This document shows positions 14,562 to 22,873 of a stretch of DNA of 37,447 nt, in pieces. The stretch covers positions 1-37,447 of the forward strand of contig JAJDAN010000081.1 in the NCBI GenBank assembly GCA_029261855.1, read 5' to 3'. A model generated the notes under the pieces. The model was not told the origin of the DNA and did no database searches. It saw only the letters and a program-made list of their open reading frames with translations. Numbering within the stretch: the first letter of the stretch is position 1; each line of letters starts with the position of its first letter. The stretch is from Deltaproteobacteria bacterium. GTDB taxonomy: Bacteria > Myxococcota_A > UBA9160 > UBA4427. The position numbers were made by a program, and so were the translations under genes.

Positions 14562-16196
14562 CTACTGCAGCTCGAAGCCTTCGTAGCCTTTCTCGGCCAC
14601 TTCGTTGCAGCGCTCCCGATAGATGTCCAAGCCGCCGACGAAGGGCATGAAGACGCGGCTCTTGCCGGGGATGTTCGCGCCCACGTACCAGGAATTCGCC
14701 TTGGGGTAGAGCGTCGTCTGCGCCTGGTCGTAGACGTGGTTCACCCATTCCTCCTCGGCGTCCGACCGGGCTTCGATGCGCGCGATGTCGCGTTCGCGCA
14801 GCCAGGCGATGCAGTCCGAGATCCACTCGACGTGCTGCTCGATGGCCACCGGCATGTTCGTCAGCACGGAAGGACTGCCGGGTCCGGTCACCGTGAAGAG
14901 GTTCGGGAAGCCTGCGATCTGGAGGCCGAGGTAGGTGCGCGGGCCGGCTTCCCATTTGTCCCGTAGGGTCTGCCCGCCGATGCCCTGGAGATCGATGTTG
15001 AGAAGCGCGCCGGTCATGGCGTCGAAGCCCGTGGCGAAGACGATGACGTCGACCTCGTGCTCGGCTTCTGTGGTCCGGATCCCGCGCGGCGTGATCTCGA
15101 CGATGGGCGCCTTGCGCACGTCCACGAGGCGGACGTTGTCGCGATTGAAGGTCTCGTAGTAGTCGGTGTCGATGGGCGGCCGTTTGGTCCCGTAGGGATG
15201 GTCGTGGGGCAGCAGCATCTCGGCGACTGCCGGGTCCTTGACGGTCGCTCGGATCTTGCCGCGGATGAATTCCGCCGCGGACTCGTTGACGTCCTCGTTG
15301 TCCATCAGGTCGCCGAAGGAAGCCGCCAGGAAGCGCAGCCCGCCGCGTTGCCAGAGGTCCTCATAGACGGCGTTGCGCTCTTCCGTCGTGGCTTCCGCGG
15401 CCATGCGTTCGGTGGCGAGATACGGAAAGCCGAAGGGCGATTGGCGACAGGTGTCGCGGATCTCGCGGTAGTGCTGCTTGATGTCCGCTGCCTCTTCCGG
15501 AGACAGCGGTGCGTTGCGCGCGGGTACGCTGAAGTTGGGCGTCCGCTGGAAGACGGTGAGATGGTCCGATTCGGCCGCGAGCACCGGCGTGGCCTGGATG
15601 CCCGTCGAGCCGGTGCCGATGAGCGCGACGCGCTTGCCGCTGAAGTCGACGCCTTCGTGGGGCCAGGCGCCGGTGTGGTAGTAGTCGCCTTCGAAGCGGT
15701 CGAGGCCGTCGAATTTCGGCAGGTTGCCCGACGACAGGCAGCCGACGGCGCTGACGACGAACTGCGCCCGGACGGTTTCGCCGCATTCGCCGCCTTCGCC
15801 TCGTTTGGTGCGCACCTCCCAGCAGCTTGCTGCTTCATCGAAGCGCGCGGCTTCGACGCGAGTTTCGAGCTGGATGTCGCGGCGCAGGTCGAAGCGGTCG
15901 GCGACGTGGTTCAGGTAGCGCAGGATCTCGGGTTGCTCGGGGTACTTGCTGGTCCACGTCCATTCCTGCTCCAGTTCCGGCGAGAAGGAATACGAGTAGT
16001 AGTAGCTCTCGGAATCACAGCGGGCGCCGGGGTAGCGGTTCCAGTACCAGGTGCCGCCGACCCCGTCCCCGGCTTCGTACAGGCGGACATCGAGGTTCAG
16101 CTCGTCGCGTAGCCGGTGCAGCATGTAGAGGCCGGAGAAGCCTGCCCCGATGACGAGGGCATCGAGCACGGGGGGCGTGTCCTGGCGGGATGACAT
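14562..16196 (-). CDS. Flavin-containing Baeyer-Villiger-type monooxygenase
   Basis: A 544-residue type I flavoprotein monooxygenase. GAGFSGLYMLHRL near residue 17 binds FAD, GVGGTWYWNRYPGARCDSES is the usual following block, FEGDYYHTGAWP fits the FxGxxxHTxxW(P) Baeyer-Villiger fingerprint, and GTGSTGIQATPVLA binds NADPH. Such enzymes insert oxygen next to a ketone to make esters or lactones, often on cyclic ketones or steroids. ATG 16196 is chosen because GGAGA precedes it and the following MSSRQDTPPVLDALVIGAG fits the family; the frame stays open upstream without homology. It lies 40 bp behind a propeller-like secreted protein gene on the same strand. The substrate is unknown. Confidence 0.92.
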   Translation of the reverse strand: MSSRQDTPPVLDALVIGAGFSGLYMLHRLRDELNLDVRLYEAGDGVGGTWYWNRYPGARCDSESYYYSYSFSPELEQEWTWTSKYPEQPEILRYLNHVADRFDLRRDIQLETRVEAARFDEAASCWEVRTKRGEGGECGETVRAQFVVSAVGCLSSGNLPKFDGLDRFEGDYYHTGAWPHEGVDFSGKRVALIGTGSTGIQATPVLAAESDHLTVFQRTPNFSVPARNAPLSPEEAADIKQHYREIRDTCRQSPFGFPYLATERMAAEATTEERNAVYEDLWQRGGLRFLAASFGDLMDNEDVNESAAEFIRGKIRATVKDPAVAEMLLPHDHPYGTKRPPIDTDYYETFNRDNVRLVDVRKAPIVEITPRGIRTTEAEHEVDVIVFATGFDAMTGALLNIDLQGIGGQTLRDKWEAGPRTYLGLQIAGFPNLFTVTGPGSPSVLTNMPVAIEQHVEWISDCIAWLRERDIARIEARSDAEEEWVNHVYDQAQTTLYPKANSWYVGANIPGKSRVFMPFVGGLDIYRERCNEVAEKGYEGFELQ

Positions 16197-16236
16197 GGGC
16201 TCTCCGGTGGCGATTGGCCGGGTCTCGGTTTTCGGA

Positions 16237-17160
16237 TCAGTTCCAGTCGATGCCGTCCGTCGAGTTGAGGATCGTTTCCTTCTTGCCGACGACGGTGAAG
16301 ACACCGTTGCCGTAGGTCACGCCGTCGAGCCGCCGCGACGTGCGCGAGTCTCGTCGGGTGAAGTCCACGCCGTCCGGCGAGCTCAGGATCACCCCGTGCC
16401 GGCCGACGACGACGTAGAGGCCTTCGATATCGGAATAGGCCACGTCGTTCAGGTTGTTCGGCACCGGCGAAGTCTGCGCGGTCCAGGTCACGGCGTCGGG
16501 TGAGGTGAGGATGACGCTCTGGGAACCGACCGCGACATAGAGGCCGTTGCCCCAGCCGATGCCGAGGAGATCCTGGCTGCTGCCGCTGTCCTGGGCGGTC
16601 CAGACGATGCCGTCGGGGGACGTGATGACGGCACCGGCGGTGCCGACGGCGACGAACTGCGCATCCGCGAAGACGACGTCGTGGAAGTCCTCGCCGGTGC
16701 CGCTGTCTTCGCGCGCCCAGGCGCCGGCGTTGGTCGAGCTGAAGACGCGGCCGTCGTCGCCCACGAGCACGTAGGTGCCGGCGCCGATTCCGATCCCGGG
16801 GCCGTACGCGGCGCCGCGGATGGTGCGGTAGGTCGACAGGAACTGGATGAACCAGGTCGCCGTGTCCGTGGAGGTGAAGATCACGCCCTCGGCGCCGGCG
16901 GCGACCCAGGTGCCGTCTCCGAACATGATGGCGTTGTGGCTCTTGCAGCAGGCGGTCGCCTGCAGGGTGAAGCGCTCCCCTCCAACGGAGTTCGCCGTGG
17001 AGTAGTCCTCGCCGACGGTGACGAAGACACCGTCCGCGAACTCGACGGCGAGAAGATTGTACTTGTCGTCGTTGAAGTCGTCGTCGCAGCTGCCACCGAG
17101 CTGGGACAGCCCGAATGCCAGGATCGCGACCAGTGCGACGCGGGTCGTGGGATTCACCAT
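16237..17160 (-). CDS. Secreted beta-propeller-like repeat protein
   Basis: A 307-residue exported protein. The hydrophobic N-terminus (residues 7-22) is followed by SQLGGSCDDD, a cysteine that could be lipidated although the lipobox is poor. The rest is about six repeats of roughly 40 residues with the pattern (F/Y)VAVG..G.I..S.DG..W, which is BNR/Ycf48-like and forms one beta-propeller blade each. No enzyme motif is seen; such proteins usually bind ligands or partners. The gene precedes the Baeyer-Villiger monooxygenase, with TAGACT 11 nt before its ATG. It resembles in type the larger propeller protein at the right end of the window. Confidence 0.75.
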   Translation of the reverse strand: MVNPTTRVALVAILAFGLSQLGGSCDDDFNDDKYNLLAVEFADGVFVTVGEDYSTANSVGGERFTLQATACCKSHNAIMFGDGTWVAAGAEGVIFTSTDTATWFIQFLSTYRTIRGAAYGPGIGIGAGTYVLVGDDGRVFSSTNAGAWAREDSGTGEDFHDVVFADAQFVAVGTAGAVITSPDGIVWTAQDSGSSQDLLGIGWGNGLYVAVGSQSVILTSPDAVTWTAQTSPVPNNLNDVAYSDIEGLYVVVGRHGVILSSPDGVDFTRRDSRTSRRLDGVTYGNGVFTVVGKKETILNSTDGIDWN

Positions 17161-17171
17161 GACGAAGCGCG

Positions 17172-17177
17172 AGTCTA
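17172..17177 (-). promoter_or_regulatory. -10-like TAGACT, 11 nt before ATG 17160
   Basis: TAGACT on the minus strand within the 19 bp gap after the sugar dehydrogenase gene. It partly overlaps the gap only, so the downstream propeller gene may have its own start as well as read-through. Confidence 0.35.
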
Positions 17178-17179
17178 CG

Positions 17180-18715
17180 TCAGTCCCGTTCCGAGGGCAC
17201 CAGCCGGACGATCTGGCCACCGCTCGCGTGCTCGAGCAGCACGTAGACGAGTCCGTCGGGGCCGACCTCGACGTCCCGGATACGGGCGACGCCCGCGAGC
17301 AGGGTCTCCCGGTGAACCACGCGATCGCCTTCGATCACCCAGCGATACAGCTCCGTGGCCTTGAGGGTCCCCGCGATGACATCGTTCTGCCAGCCCGGGA
17401 AGGCGTCGCCCCGGTAGAAGACGAAGCTCGACACCGCCGGGGACGGGGTCATGTCCAGCACCGGTTGCTCGATGCTGGCCAGATCGTGAGGGCTGAGAGG
17501 GTCGAGAGGATCGAAGGCGATCCCCAGCTGCTCGCCGTAGGCGACCGGCGTGCCGTCGTAGTTCATGCCCTTCGATGTCAGCGGCCAGCCGTAGTTCTTG
17601 CCGGGCAGCAGCAGATTGAGCTCGTCGCCGCCGCGCGGGCCCATTTCCGTGGACCACAGCTGCCCCCGCACCGGGTCGAACTCGAGGCCCTGGGGACTGC
17701 GGTGGCCGTAGGTCCAGGTGGTCGCGAGCGCGCCGGGAACGTCGACGAAGGGGTTGTCCGACGGGACGCGGCCGTCGTCGTGGACCCGGTGAATCTTGCC
17801 GTAGGGCAGGCTCAGGTCCTGGATGCCCTCGAAGTTGGAGGGGCCCTTGATGCCCACGCTGATGAAGACGTGACCGCTGTCGTCGAAGCTGATCCGGCCG
17901 CCGGCACCCATGTCCGGCGTCTCGGTGTAGGTGCTCGGGTCGGCTTGCCAGATCGTCTCTTCGTCGGTCCAGCGGCCGTCGACGATGCGCCCGCGGATCA
18001 GCTTGTTCATGGACGGATCGCATTCGCGGCAGCGGTCCCCGAAGTGCAGATAGACCCAGCCGTTGGTCGCGTAGTCGGGATGCGGGGCGACGTCCATCAT
18101 CCAGCCGCGACCGTAGACGAGCCGCAAGATCTCGATGCCGTCGTCGTGGGTGGGCGGGGTTCCCTCGATGAGCGCGGACTGCGTGCCGTCTGGCGCGATG
18201 ATGCTGAGACCGCGGGTCTTCTCGGTGACCAGGATGCGGCCGTCCGGTAGCGGCGCGATGGAGAAGGGCAGGGGGTGGAGACCCGTCGCGACGACCTCGA
18301 TGCGGAAGTCGTGCTCTTCGCTGGCGATCGATTCTCGCGGGATCGCCAGCGGCGCATCCACCTTGAAGTCGGTCCGGCCGTAGCCCGCGCGCTTCTCGCT
18401 GATGAAGATGGCGAGGCTCTGGATTTCTTCGGCACGCAGGGTCTGGCCCCAGGCCGGCATGCCCGTCGTCGGGAAGCCCGCCGCGATGCTCGTCTGGATC
18501 TCGGCGATGGAGCTGCCGTGGACCAGCGGGTGGCCGACCAGGGGTGTGCCCAGGTTGGCGCCCTCGAGGTCTTCGCCGTGGCACACCGCGCAGTTCTCGT
18601 CGTAGAGCGGGGCGAAGGGGTCGCGGAACAGCGGCGCGAGAACCTGGTAGACGCTGACGCAGGCGCCGAACAGGACGACGGCCCCGACGACCACCGCGAT
18701 GCGCGTCTTCGACAT
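17180..18715 (-). CDS. PQQ-type sugar dehydrogenase with cytochrome c domain
   Basis: A 511-residue membrane-anchored or periplasmic redox enzyme. After an N-terminal hydrophobic anchor (residues 5-27), a short cytochrome c domain has CAVCHG (heme c) and the distal Met in GMPAWG. The C-terminal 370 residues are a six-bladed propeller of the soluble aldose/glucose dehydrogenase type (GRILVTEKTRG, GWMMDVAPHPDYATNGWVYL, TYGHRSPQGLEFDP, EMGPRGGDELNLL). The family oxidises sugars or alcohols using PQQ and passes electrons to cytochrome; the fused cytochrome makes that route direct. I see no pqq genes nearby. TAATTT ends 6 nt before its ATG. Confidence 0.88.
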   Translation of the reverse strand: MSKTRIAVVVGAVVLFGACVSVYQVLAPLFRDPFAPLYDENCAVCHGEDLEGANLGTPLVGHPLVHGSSIAEIQTSIAAGFPTTGMPAWGQTLRAEEIQSLAIFISEKRAGYGRTDFKVDAPLAIPRESIASEEHDFRIEVVATGLHPLPFSIAPLPDGRILVTEKTRGLSIIAPDGTQSALIEGTPPTHDDGIEILRLVYGRGWMMDVAPHPDYATNGWVYLHFGDRCRECDPSMNKLIRGRIVDGRWTDEETIWQADPSTYTETPDMGAGGRISFDDSGHVFISVGIKGPSNFEGIQDLSLPYGKIHRVHDDGRVPSDNPFVDVPGALATTWTYGHRSPQGLEFDPVRGQLWSTEMGPRGGDELNLLLPGKNYGWPLTSKGMNYDGTPVAYGEQLGIAFDPLDPLSPHDLASIEQPVLDMTPSPAVSSFVFYRGDAFPGWQNDVIAGTLKATELYRWVIEGDRVVHRETLLAGVARIRDVEVGPDGLVYVLLEHASGGQIVRLVPSERD

Positions 18716-18721
18716 GCCGCC

Positions 18722-18727
18722 AAATTA
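18722..18727 (-). promoter_or_regulatory. -10-like TAATTT, 6 nt before ATG 18715
   Basis: TAATTT, the most A+T-rich hexamer of the series, is separated from ATG by 6 nt. The divergent gap to coq4 is 101 bp and holds no other clear signal. Confidence 0.45.
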
Positions 18728-18816
18728 GCCGTCTCTGGGCGCCTAGCGAGTGCAGCCCGCCTGCTGCGGACATGTGAATGCTTGACCTCCCGTGCGTCCC
18801 CAGTCATGCTCAGCCC

Positions 18817-19593
18817 ATGGCCAGCGCGCTCGCGAGTGATCTTCAGCCGGTGCAACCTCCGGAGCTGCCGCCCGCGAAACCCCGGCCGGTGCAGTGGGGC
18901 CGTCTGGGGCGGGCTCTGGCGACGCTCTGGGAAGCCGATCCAGCGGAGGTTCTGGATGCGGCCTACACCGTCGGCGATTCCCTCGGCGGGGGCAGCGACG
19001 AACGCCAGCTTCGGCGCGTGCTCGCGACGGAGACGGGGCAGCGGCTGCTGCGCGAGAAGGTCAGCCTGGCAGACGCCCTGGCAGATCACGACGCCCTGCG
19101 CGCCCTGCCCGAAGGCAGCCTGGGCCGGGCGTTCCTGCACTTCGCCGAACGTCACGGTCTGGACCCGCACCAGCTGCTCGAGTCCCAGCACGAAATGTCA
19201 CGCGACTACGCGGACCTCGATCCCACGCGCCGCTGGATGTTCGATCGCTTCACGACGATGCATGACCTCTGGCACGTGGTGGCGGGCTACGACGCGACCC
19301 ATGCGGGCGAGTCCGCGCTGATGTGCTTCTCGCTCCCGCAGCGGGTGAACGACCGCGCGCTACCGATCTTCGTCGTGATGTCGATCCTGACGGGTCGCAT
19401 CAGCGCGCGCAGCGCCTGGGATGCATTCCGGCGCGGACGCCGTGTGCGCGGCCTGGCGGCCCAGCCCTTCGAGGACCTTTTGTCGCTCCCTCTCGAAGAA
19501 GCGCGCCGGCGAATGGGCGTGAGCGAACCGCGCGCGTCTCACACGCGCTCGGTCAGCGAGGGGATGCTGATCCCGCTGGAGACTGTGGGCTGA
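18817..19593 (+). CDS. coq4: Coq4-like ubiquinone biosynthesis protein
   Basis: A 258-residue Coq4 homologue. Coq4 proteins act in ubiquinone biosynthesis, where they organise the pathway complex or act on the quinone ring. The signature HDxxH(x11)E is complete: His149, Asp150, His153 and Glu165 in MHDLWHVVAGYDATHAGE, a metal-binding site in the family. There is no export signal, so it is peripheral on the inner membrane face. ATG 18817 is chosen for a CATGCT 6 nt upstream and the usual N-terminus; an in-frame ATG at 18778 is also possible. The gene stands alone, away from other ubi genes, and its end overlaps the convergent DUF3556 gene by 41 bp. Confidence 0.9.
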   Translation: MASALASDLQPVQPPELPPAKPRPVQWGRLGRALATLWEADPAEVLDAAYTVGDSLGGGSDERQLRRVLATETGQRLLREKVSLADALADHDALRALPEGSLGRAFLHFAERHGLDPHQLLESQHEMSRDYADLDPTRRWMFDRFTTMHDLWHVVAGYDATHAGESALMCFSLPQRVNDRALPIFVVMSILTGRISARSAWDAFRRGRRVRGLAAQPFEDLLSLPLEEARRRMGVSEPRASHTRSVSEGMLIPLETVG

Positions 19594-21358
19594 AGGCTTC
19601 GGCGTAGCGCCCGGTCGGCCAGGGCTGGACGTCGCGCATGGACGCGATGTCGGTCTCGCCCGAGGCGACGAGGCCGCTGGCCGCATCCATCACCCGCCAC
19701 CGCATCGTCTTGCCAAAGAGCGGCTGGGATTCGACCATCACGACCCGCACCTCTCCCGGCTCGAACCCGCACTGGGCCTGGACGGCCGTCAGCAACTGCT
19801 CGCCGTTCAGGTGGCCGTCGCCAAAGTTCCAGCCGATCACGTTGCCGCCGAAGATCTCACCGTCGATCCACTCGTAGGCGTCGATGTCGTCGACGGCCTG
19901 GGGGAGCGCCTCGAGCAGAGGCCGGCCTTCGAGGTGCATGAAGCGGTGGGCCATCATCAGGGTCATGGCCGCGTCGATGTTCTCGCCTTCGGGCAGGATG
20001 TCGGTCAGCTGTTCGCGCAGGGTGCCGCCGAGCCTGGTGAGCCGGTCGAGCTTCGAGATGGCTTCGGGACGGAAGAGCCAGACGTTGTAGGCCCAGTTGC
20101 CCGCGTAGTAGCGCATGGCCATCAGGAATGAGACCCGGGACGGCACGAAGTTCCCGTAGGCGGGAATGGCGACGCCGAAGAGCAGGATGAAGGCGAGCAG
20201 GGCCGGCGCGGCCCCGAGCGCGGCCCCGAGTGCGGCGATGGCTTCCGGGTGGAAGCCGAACAGGAAGATGCCGCCGTACACCATCAGGATGTTCCACTCG
20301 ATGGGCATGCCGCTGGGGTTGTTCAGCGCGATGAAGCCGTGGAAGCAGAACATCACGAAGAGCATGGCGCCCGTCAGCAGCGCGCTCTCGCTGAAGATGA
20401 GCACGAAGGGGATCGCGTACTCGGTAGCCGTGCCCATCCGGGCCATGAAGCGCGCCAGCTGCGAGGGGCGCAGGTCGTCGGGGTACCCGGCAAAGAGGCG
20501 CCGCTTGAGCGCCTTCGGGAAGAAGGGCCCGTTGTTCATCATGACCATGATGACCGACGGGAAGTGGTCGTTGAGCTTGGACGTGGCCGCCCAGAACCAC
20601 ACACAGGCCCACACCAGCTTGCAGGCCGACACCCAGAGCTCACTGCCGCCTGCTAGGTCGCCTGTAAAGTCGGCCCCTGTAAAGTCGGCCCCTGTAAAGT
20701 CGCCGCCGGCAAAAGTGAGGCAGGCCAGGGCGATCCAGTAGTGCTCCGAGCGTGCGGCCAGGAACAGGGTCTTGTCGACGACGGCGAGTAGCCCGATGAG
20801 AACGAAGCTCGGCAGCAGCAGGTCCGGCGTGATCTCCGGGGAAAGCAGCGCACGCAACAGGAAGGCCATGTTCGCCGCGTAGAGCACGACGTCGAGAAGG
20901 GTGCGGCGCATTCCCCCGACGACGGGGAGCCCCGGGAACAGCGGCAGCTTGGTGGTGCCGGGGCGCAGGAAGTAGAGGAAGCCACCGATCGGTGGCTTGA
21001 AGCGGGCATTCATGGGGCCCATCGAGCAGCCGAAGCCCGCCGATTCGTAGAAGATCGCCCACAGGATGAACTTCTGGAACGCGTCGTCGCGGAAGACCCA
21101 CTCGAACGACAGGAACCCCGACCCCGACGAGGCCAAAGAGGGGGCAAAGGAGGAGAAGGACACGAAGAACGCCCAGCCGCCGACGAAGAGCAGCAGGTAC
21201 TTCGTCCAGTACATCACCAACACGACCGCCGGGGTCGGCGCTACCTGGGCGGCGAAGCTGCGACAGACCAGGCGCATGCGCTCGGGGAACGGCGCCGCGA
21301 GCAGGCGGTCCGGGTCGTAGGGGGGCAGGTCGCCCGCGCTCGAGGGCGGTGCGCTCAG
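19553..21358 (-). CDS. DUF3556 family membrane protein
   Basis: A polytopic membrane protein, about 601 residues if started at CTG 21358, matching the DUF3556 family known mainly from actinobacteria and of unknown function. It has about eight hydrophobic segments in the N-terminal 420 residues, then a soluble C-terminal domain. The block DLPPYDPDRLLAAPFPERMRLVCRSFAAQ is the conserved family N-terminus, but the first ATG (21277) falls inside it. No ATG, GTG or TTG lies upstream in frame; CTG 21356-21358 (giving SAPPSSAGDLPPYD) is the best start. A 15 bp repeat encodes ADFTG three times at about residues 218-232. The last 41 bp overlap coq4. Confidence 0.8.
   Translation of the reverse strand: MSAPPSSAGDLPPYDPDRLLAAPFPERMRLVCRSFAAQVAPTPAVVLVMYWTKYLLLFVGGWAFFVSFSSFAPSLASSGSGFLSFEWVFRDDAFQKFILWAIFYESAGFGCSMGPMNARFKPPIGGFLYFLRPGTTKLPLFPGLPVVGGMRRTLLDVVLYAANMAFLLRALLSPEITPDLLLPSFVLIGLLAVVDKTLFLAARSEHYWIALACLTFAGGDFTGADFTGADFTGDLAGGSELWVSACKLVWACVWFWAATSKLNDHFPSVIMVMMNNGPFFPKALKRRLFAGYPDDLRPSQLARFMARMGTATEYAIPFVLIFSESALLTGAMLFVMFCFHGFIALNNPSGMPIEWNILMVYGGIFLFGFHPEAIAALGAALGAAPALLAFILLFGVAIPAYGNFVPSRVSFLMAMRYYAGNWAYNVWLFRPEAISKLDRLTRLGGTLREQLTDILPEGENIDAAMTLMMAHRFMHLEGRPLLEALPQAVDDIDAYEWIDGEIFGGNVIGWNFGDGHLNGEQLLTAVQAQCGFEPGEVRVVMVESQPLFGKTMRWRVMDAASGLVASGETDIASMRDVQPWPTGRYAEAFSPQSPAGSASPR
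20661..20705 (-). repeat. In-frame 15 bp repeat in DUF3556 gene
   Basis: Three 15 bp copies (CCTGTAAAGTCGGCC on the plus strand; the third differs at two bases) encode ADFTG units in a loop between membrane segments. The A+T content is higher than around it. Confidence 0.88.
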
Positions 21359-21489
21359 CGGCCCGCGACCTCGACGTCCAGGGCGGAGGCGGGAGACGGC
21401 CTGGGAGAGTGCTGCGTCCGCGGGTCGTCGGGGCGACTCGGCATGCGAGAATCATGGCAGAGAAGCGCGGCAGAATCACCCTCGAGCGG

Positions 21490-21495
21490 TAGCCT
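21490..21495 (+). promoter_or_regulatory. -10-like TAGCCT, 6 nt before ATG 21502
   Basis: TAGCCT, 6 nt, then ATG. No purine-rich ribosome binding site is present. Confidence 0.42.
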
Positions 21496-21501
21496 CCGGT
21501 C

Positions 21502-22053
21502 ATGCTCGAGGACTCGGCGCGGCTCGGCCCCATCGCTCGTCCGGCGGTGCGCCGCTGGTGCAGTGACTGGGGTGTCCCGAGCCTCGCCGCCCAGCTGCGG
21601 ATCGTCGCCAGCTCGCGCCTGCGAACCTCGCTCGGGTTGTGCGCGCCGACTCGAGGTGAGCTTCGCATCGCATCGTTTCTGCTGGACGGTCCGCGAGAGC
21701 TGCTGCTGGAGGTGCTGTGCCACGAGGCCGCTCACGCTGCAGCGCACGTCTTGCATGGGAAAGGCTTGCGGCCACACGGCCGCGAGTGGCGCGCCCTGAT
21801 GGAAGCCGCCGGGTACGCTCCGCGTGCGCGGATCCCGGCCACGGATCTCGACGCTCTCGCCGCCGGCGGTCTTCGGCGAGTTCTGTGGCTGCACCGCTGC
21901 CCCGTGTGTCGGGCGCACCGCAGCGCCGGTCGTCCCGTGCCCGAGTGGCGCTGTGGTACCTGCCGTGGCGCGGGGCTGAGAGGGGATCTGGTGATCACGC
22001 GTCAGGAGCTTGGGGGCGCCCCGGCGTCGGCGGACGTCGCACGCGCCCTTTGA
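21502..22053 (+). CDS. SprT-like zinc protein
   Basis: A 183-residue SprT-like protein. HEAAH (His74, Glu75, His78) is the zinc metalloprotease motif, preceded by ELLLEVLCHEAAHA as in SprT/Spartan domains. The C-terminal zinc ribbon has CPVC and CGTC pairs about 22 residues apart (LHRCPVCRAH ... WRCGTCRGAG). Eukaryotic relatives cut proteins crosslinked to DNA; bacterial members are poorly known. The first 45 residues have an unusual RWCSDWGVPSLAAQLRIVASSRLRT segment, typical of the DNA-binding-like start of the domain. The last 59 bp overlap a convergent DUF3820 gene. Confidence 0.85.
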   Translation: MLEDSARLGPIARPAVRRWCSDWGVPSLAAQLRIVASSRLRTSLGLCAPTRGELRIASFLLDGPRELLLEVLCHEAAHAAAHVLHGKGLRPHGREWRALMEAAGYAPRARIPATDLDALAAGGLRRVLWLHRCPVCRAHRSAGRPVPEWRCGTCRGAGLRGDLVITRQELGGAPASADVARAL

Positions 22054-22288
22054 GCTGCTTGACGACGGCCTCCGCGCCGCTGGCCTTGATGCCGAGGCAC
22101 AGCTTCATCAGTCGCCCCAGGCCGCCGGCCGGGAACTCAGTGCGCTCGAACCACAGCAGGTACTCCTCGGGCAGGTCGATGAGGACACGACCCCGATAGC
22201 GCCCGAACGGCATCTTCCAGGTGGCCAGCCGCTCGAGGTCCTGGGCGTCGAAGCCGACGTCGACGGTCTCCGGTTTCTTCGATTGCAT
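21995..22288 (-). CDS. DUF3820-like small protein
   Basis: A 97-residue cytoplasmic protein with the DUF3820 signature: MPFGRYRGRVLIDLPEEYLLWFERTEFPAGGLGRLMKLCLGIKA at residues 26-69. This family has been described as quorum-sensing-regulated virulence factor-like, but its mechanism is unknown; the fold resembles an exonuclease-associated domain found alone in many bacteria. The C-terminal tail RRPPTPGRPQAPDA is disordered and is encoded in the 59 bp overlap with the SprT-like gene. TAGGAT lies 11 nt before the ATG. Confidence 0.8.
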   Translation of the reverse strand: MQSKKPETVDVGFDAQDLERLATWKMPFGRYRGRVLIDLPEEYLLWFERTEFPAGGLGRLMKLCLGIKASGAEAVVKQLKGRVRRPPTPGRPQAPDA

Positions 22289-22299
22289 GCTGGGGCCGG

Positions 22300-22305
22300 A
22301 TCCTA
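22300..22305 (-). promoter_or_regulatory. -10-like TAGGAT, 11 nt before ATG 22288
   Basis: Minus-strand TAGGAT with 11 nt to the ATG of the DUF3820-like gene; the 59 bp divergent gap also holds TACTCT (22322-22327) reading toward the flavoprotein gene. Confidence 0.38.
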
Positions 22306-22347
22306 GCCCGGTTCGGGTGACGTACTCTCGGCCCCGAGGAGATCGCG

Positions 22348-22869
22348 ATGGCCCCTGACAGCAGCTTCAACTATGACGACGTCACCCAGTACGGTCTCGA
22401 CGATGACCTGCGCGACGAGATCCTGCGCAAGCAGATCGAGTGCACGTTCATCTGGGGGCCGAAGGACCACTGGGCGGTCGGCGTTCTCATGACCTACGTG
22501 TGGAAGGACGGGAGCTTCTGGGTCAGCGCCACCCGGCAGCGCAAGCGGATCGCGGCCATTCGGCGCGACCCGCGCGTGTCCGTCGTCGTGTCGAGCCACG
22601 GGACGGACCTCGGTCCCGCCAAGGGGATCACGGCGAAGGGTCGGGCGGTCATCCACGACGACCCGAAGATCCAGCAGTGGTTCTACCGCGCGTGCGCCGC
22701 GGTGAACATCCCGACGCCCGGCAAGCTGCAGGACCTCTTCACCCAGATGATGGACACCGAGAAGCGGGTGGTCATCGAAGTGAAGCCGGAGAGGTGGATC
22801 ACCTTCGACGCCACCAAGATGATGCACGCGTCGATCGCGGCCTGGCGCGAGTCCGGCCTGCTCGACTGA
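22348..22869 (+). CDS. PPOX-fold flavin-binding protein
   Basis: A 173-residue protein of the pyridoxamine 5'-phosphate oxidase / F420-dependent split-barrel superfamily. The strands HWAVGVLMTYVWKDGSFWVSATRQRKRIAAIRRDPRVSVVVSS (about residues 44-86) form the typical barrel with the RxxRxxxxRxxP cofactor-phosphate pattern, followed by GITAKGRAVIHDD. Members bind FMN, F420 or heme and reduce or oxidise small molecules; which cofactor is used here cannot be told. GAGGAG is well placed 6 nt before ATG 22348, with TACTCT 19 nt upstream as a possible -10, so this gene has a short leader, unlike several neighbours. Confidence 0.82.
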   Translation: MAPDSSFNYDDVTQYGLDDDLRDEILRKQIECTFIWGPKDHWAVGVLMTYVWKDGSFWVSATRQRKRIAAIRRDPRVSVVVSSHGTDLGPAKGITAKGRAVIHDDPKIQQWFYRACAAVNIPTPGKLQDLFTQMMDTEKRVVIEVKPERWITFDATKMMHASIAAWRESGLLD

Positions 22870-22873
22870 GACC

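Noticed and set aside
21355-21918. 187-residue minus-strand frame opposite the SprT-like gene
   Set aside because: Antisense shadow for most of its length; only its last 29 codons, from ATG 21444, matter as a possible upstream frame to DUF3556.
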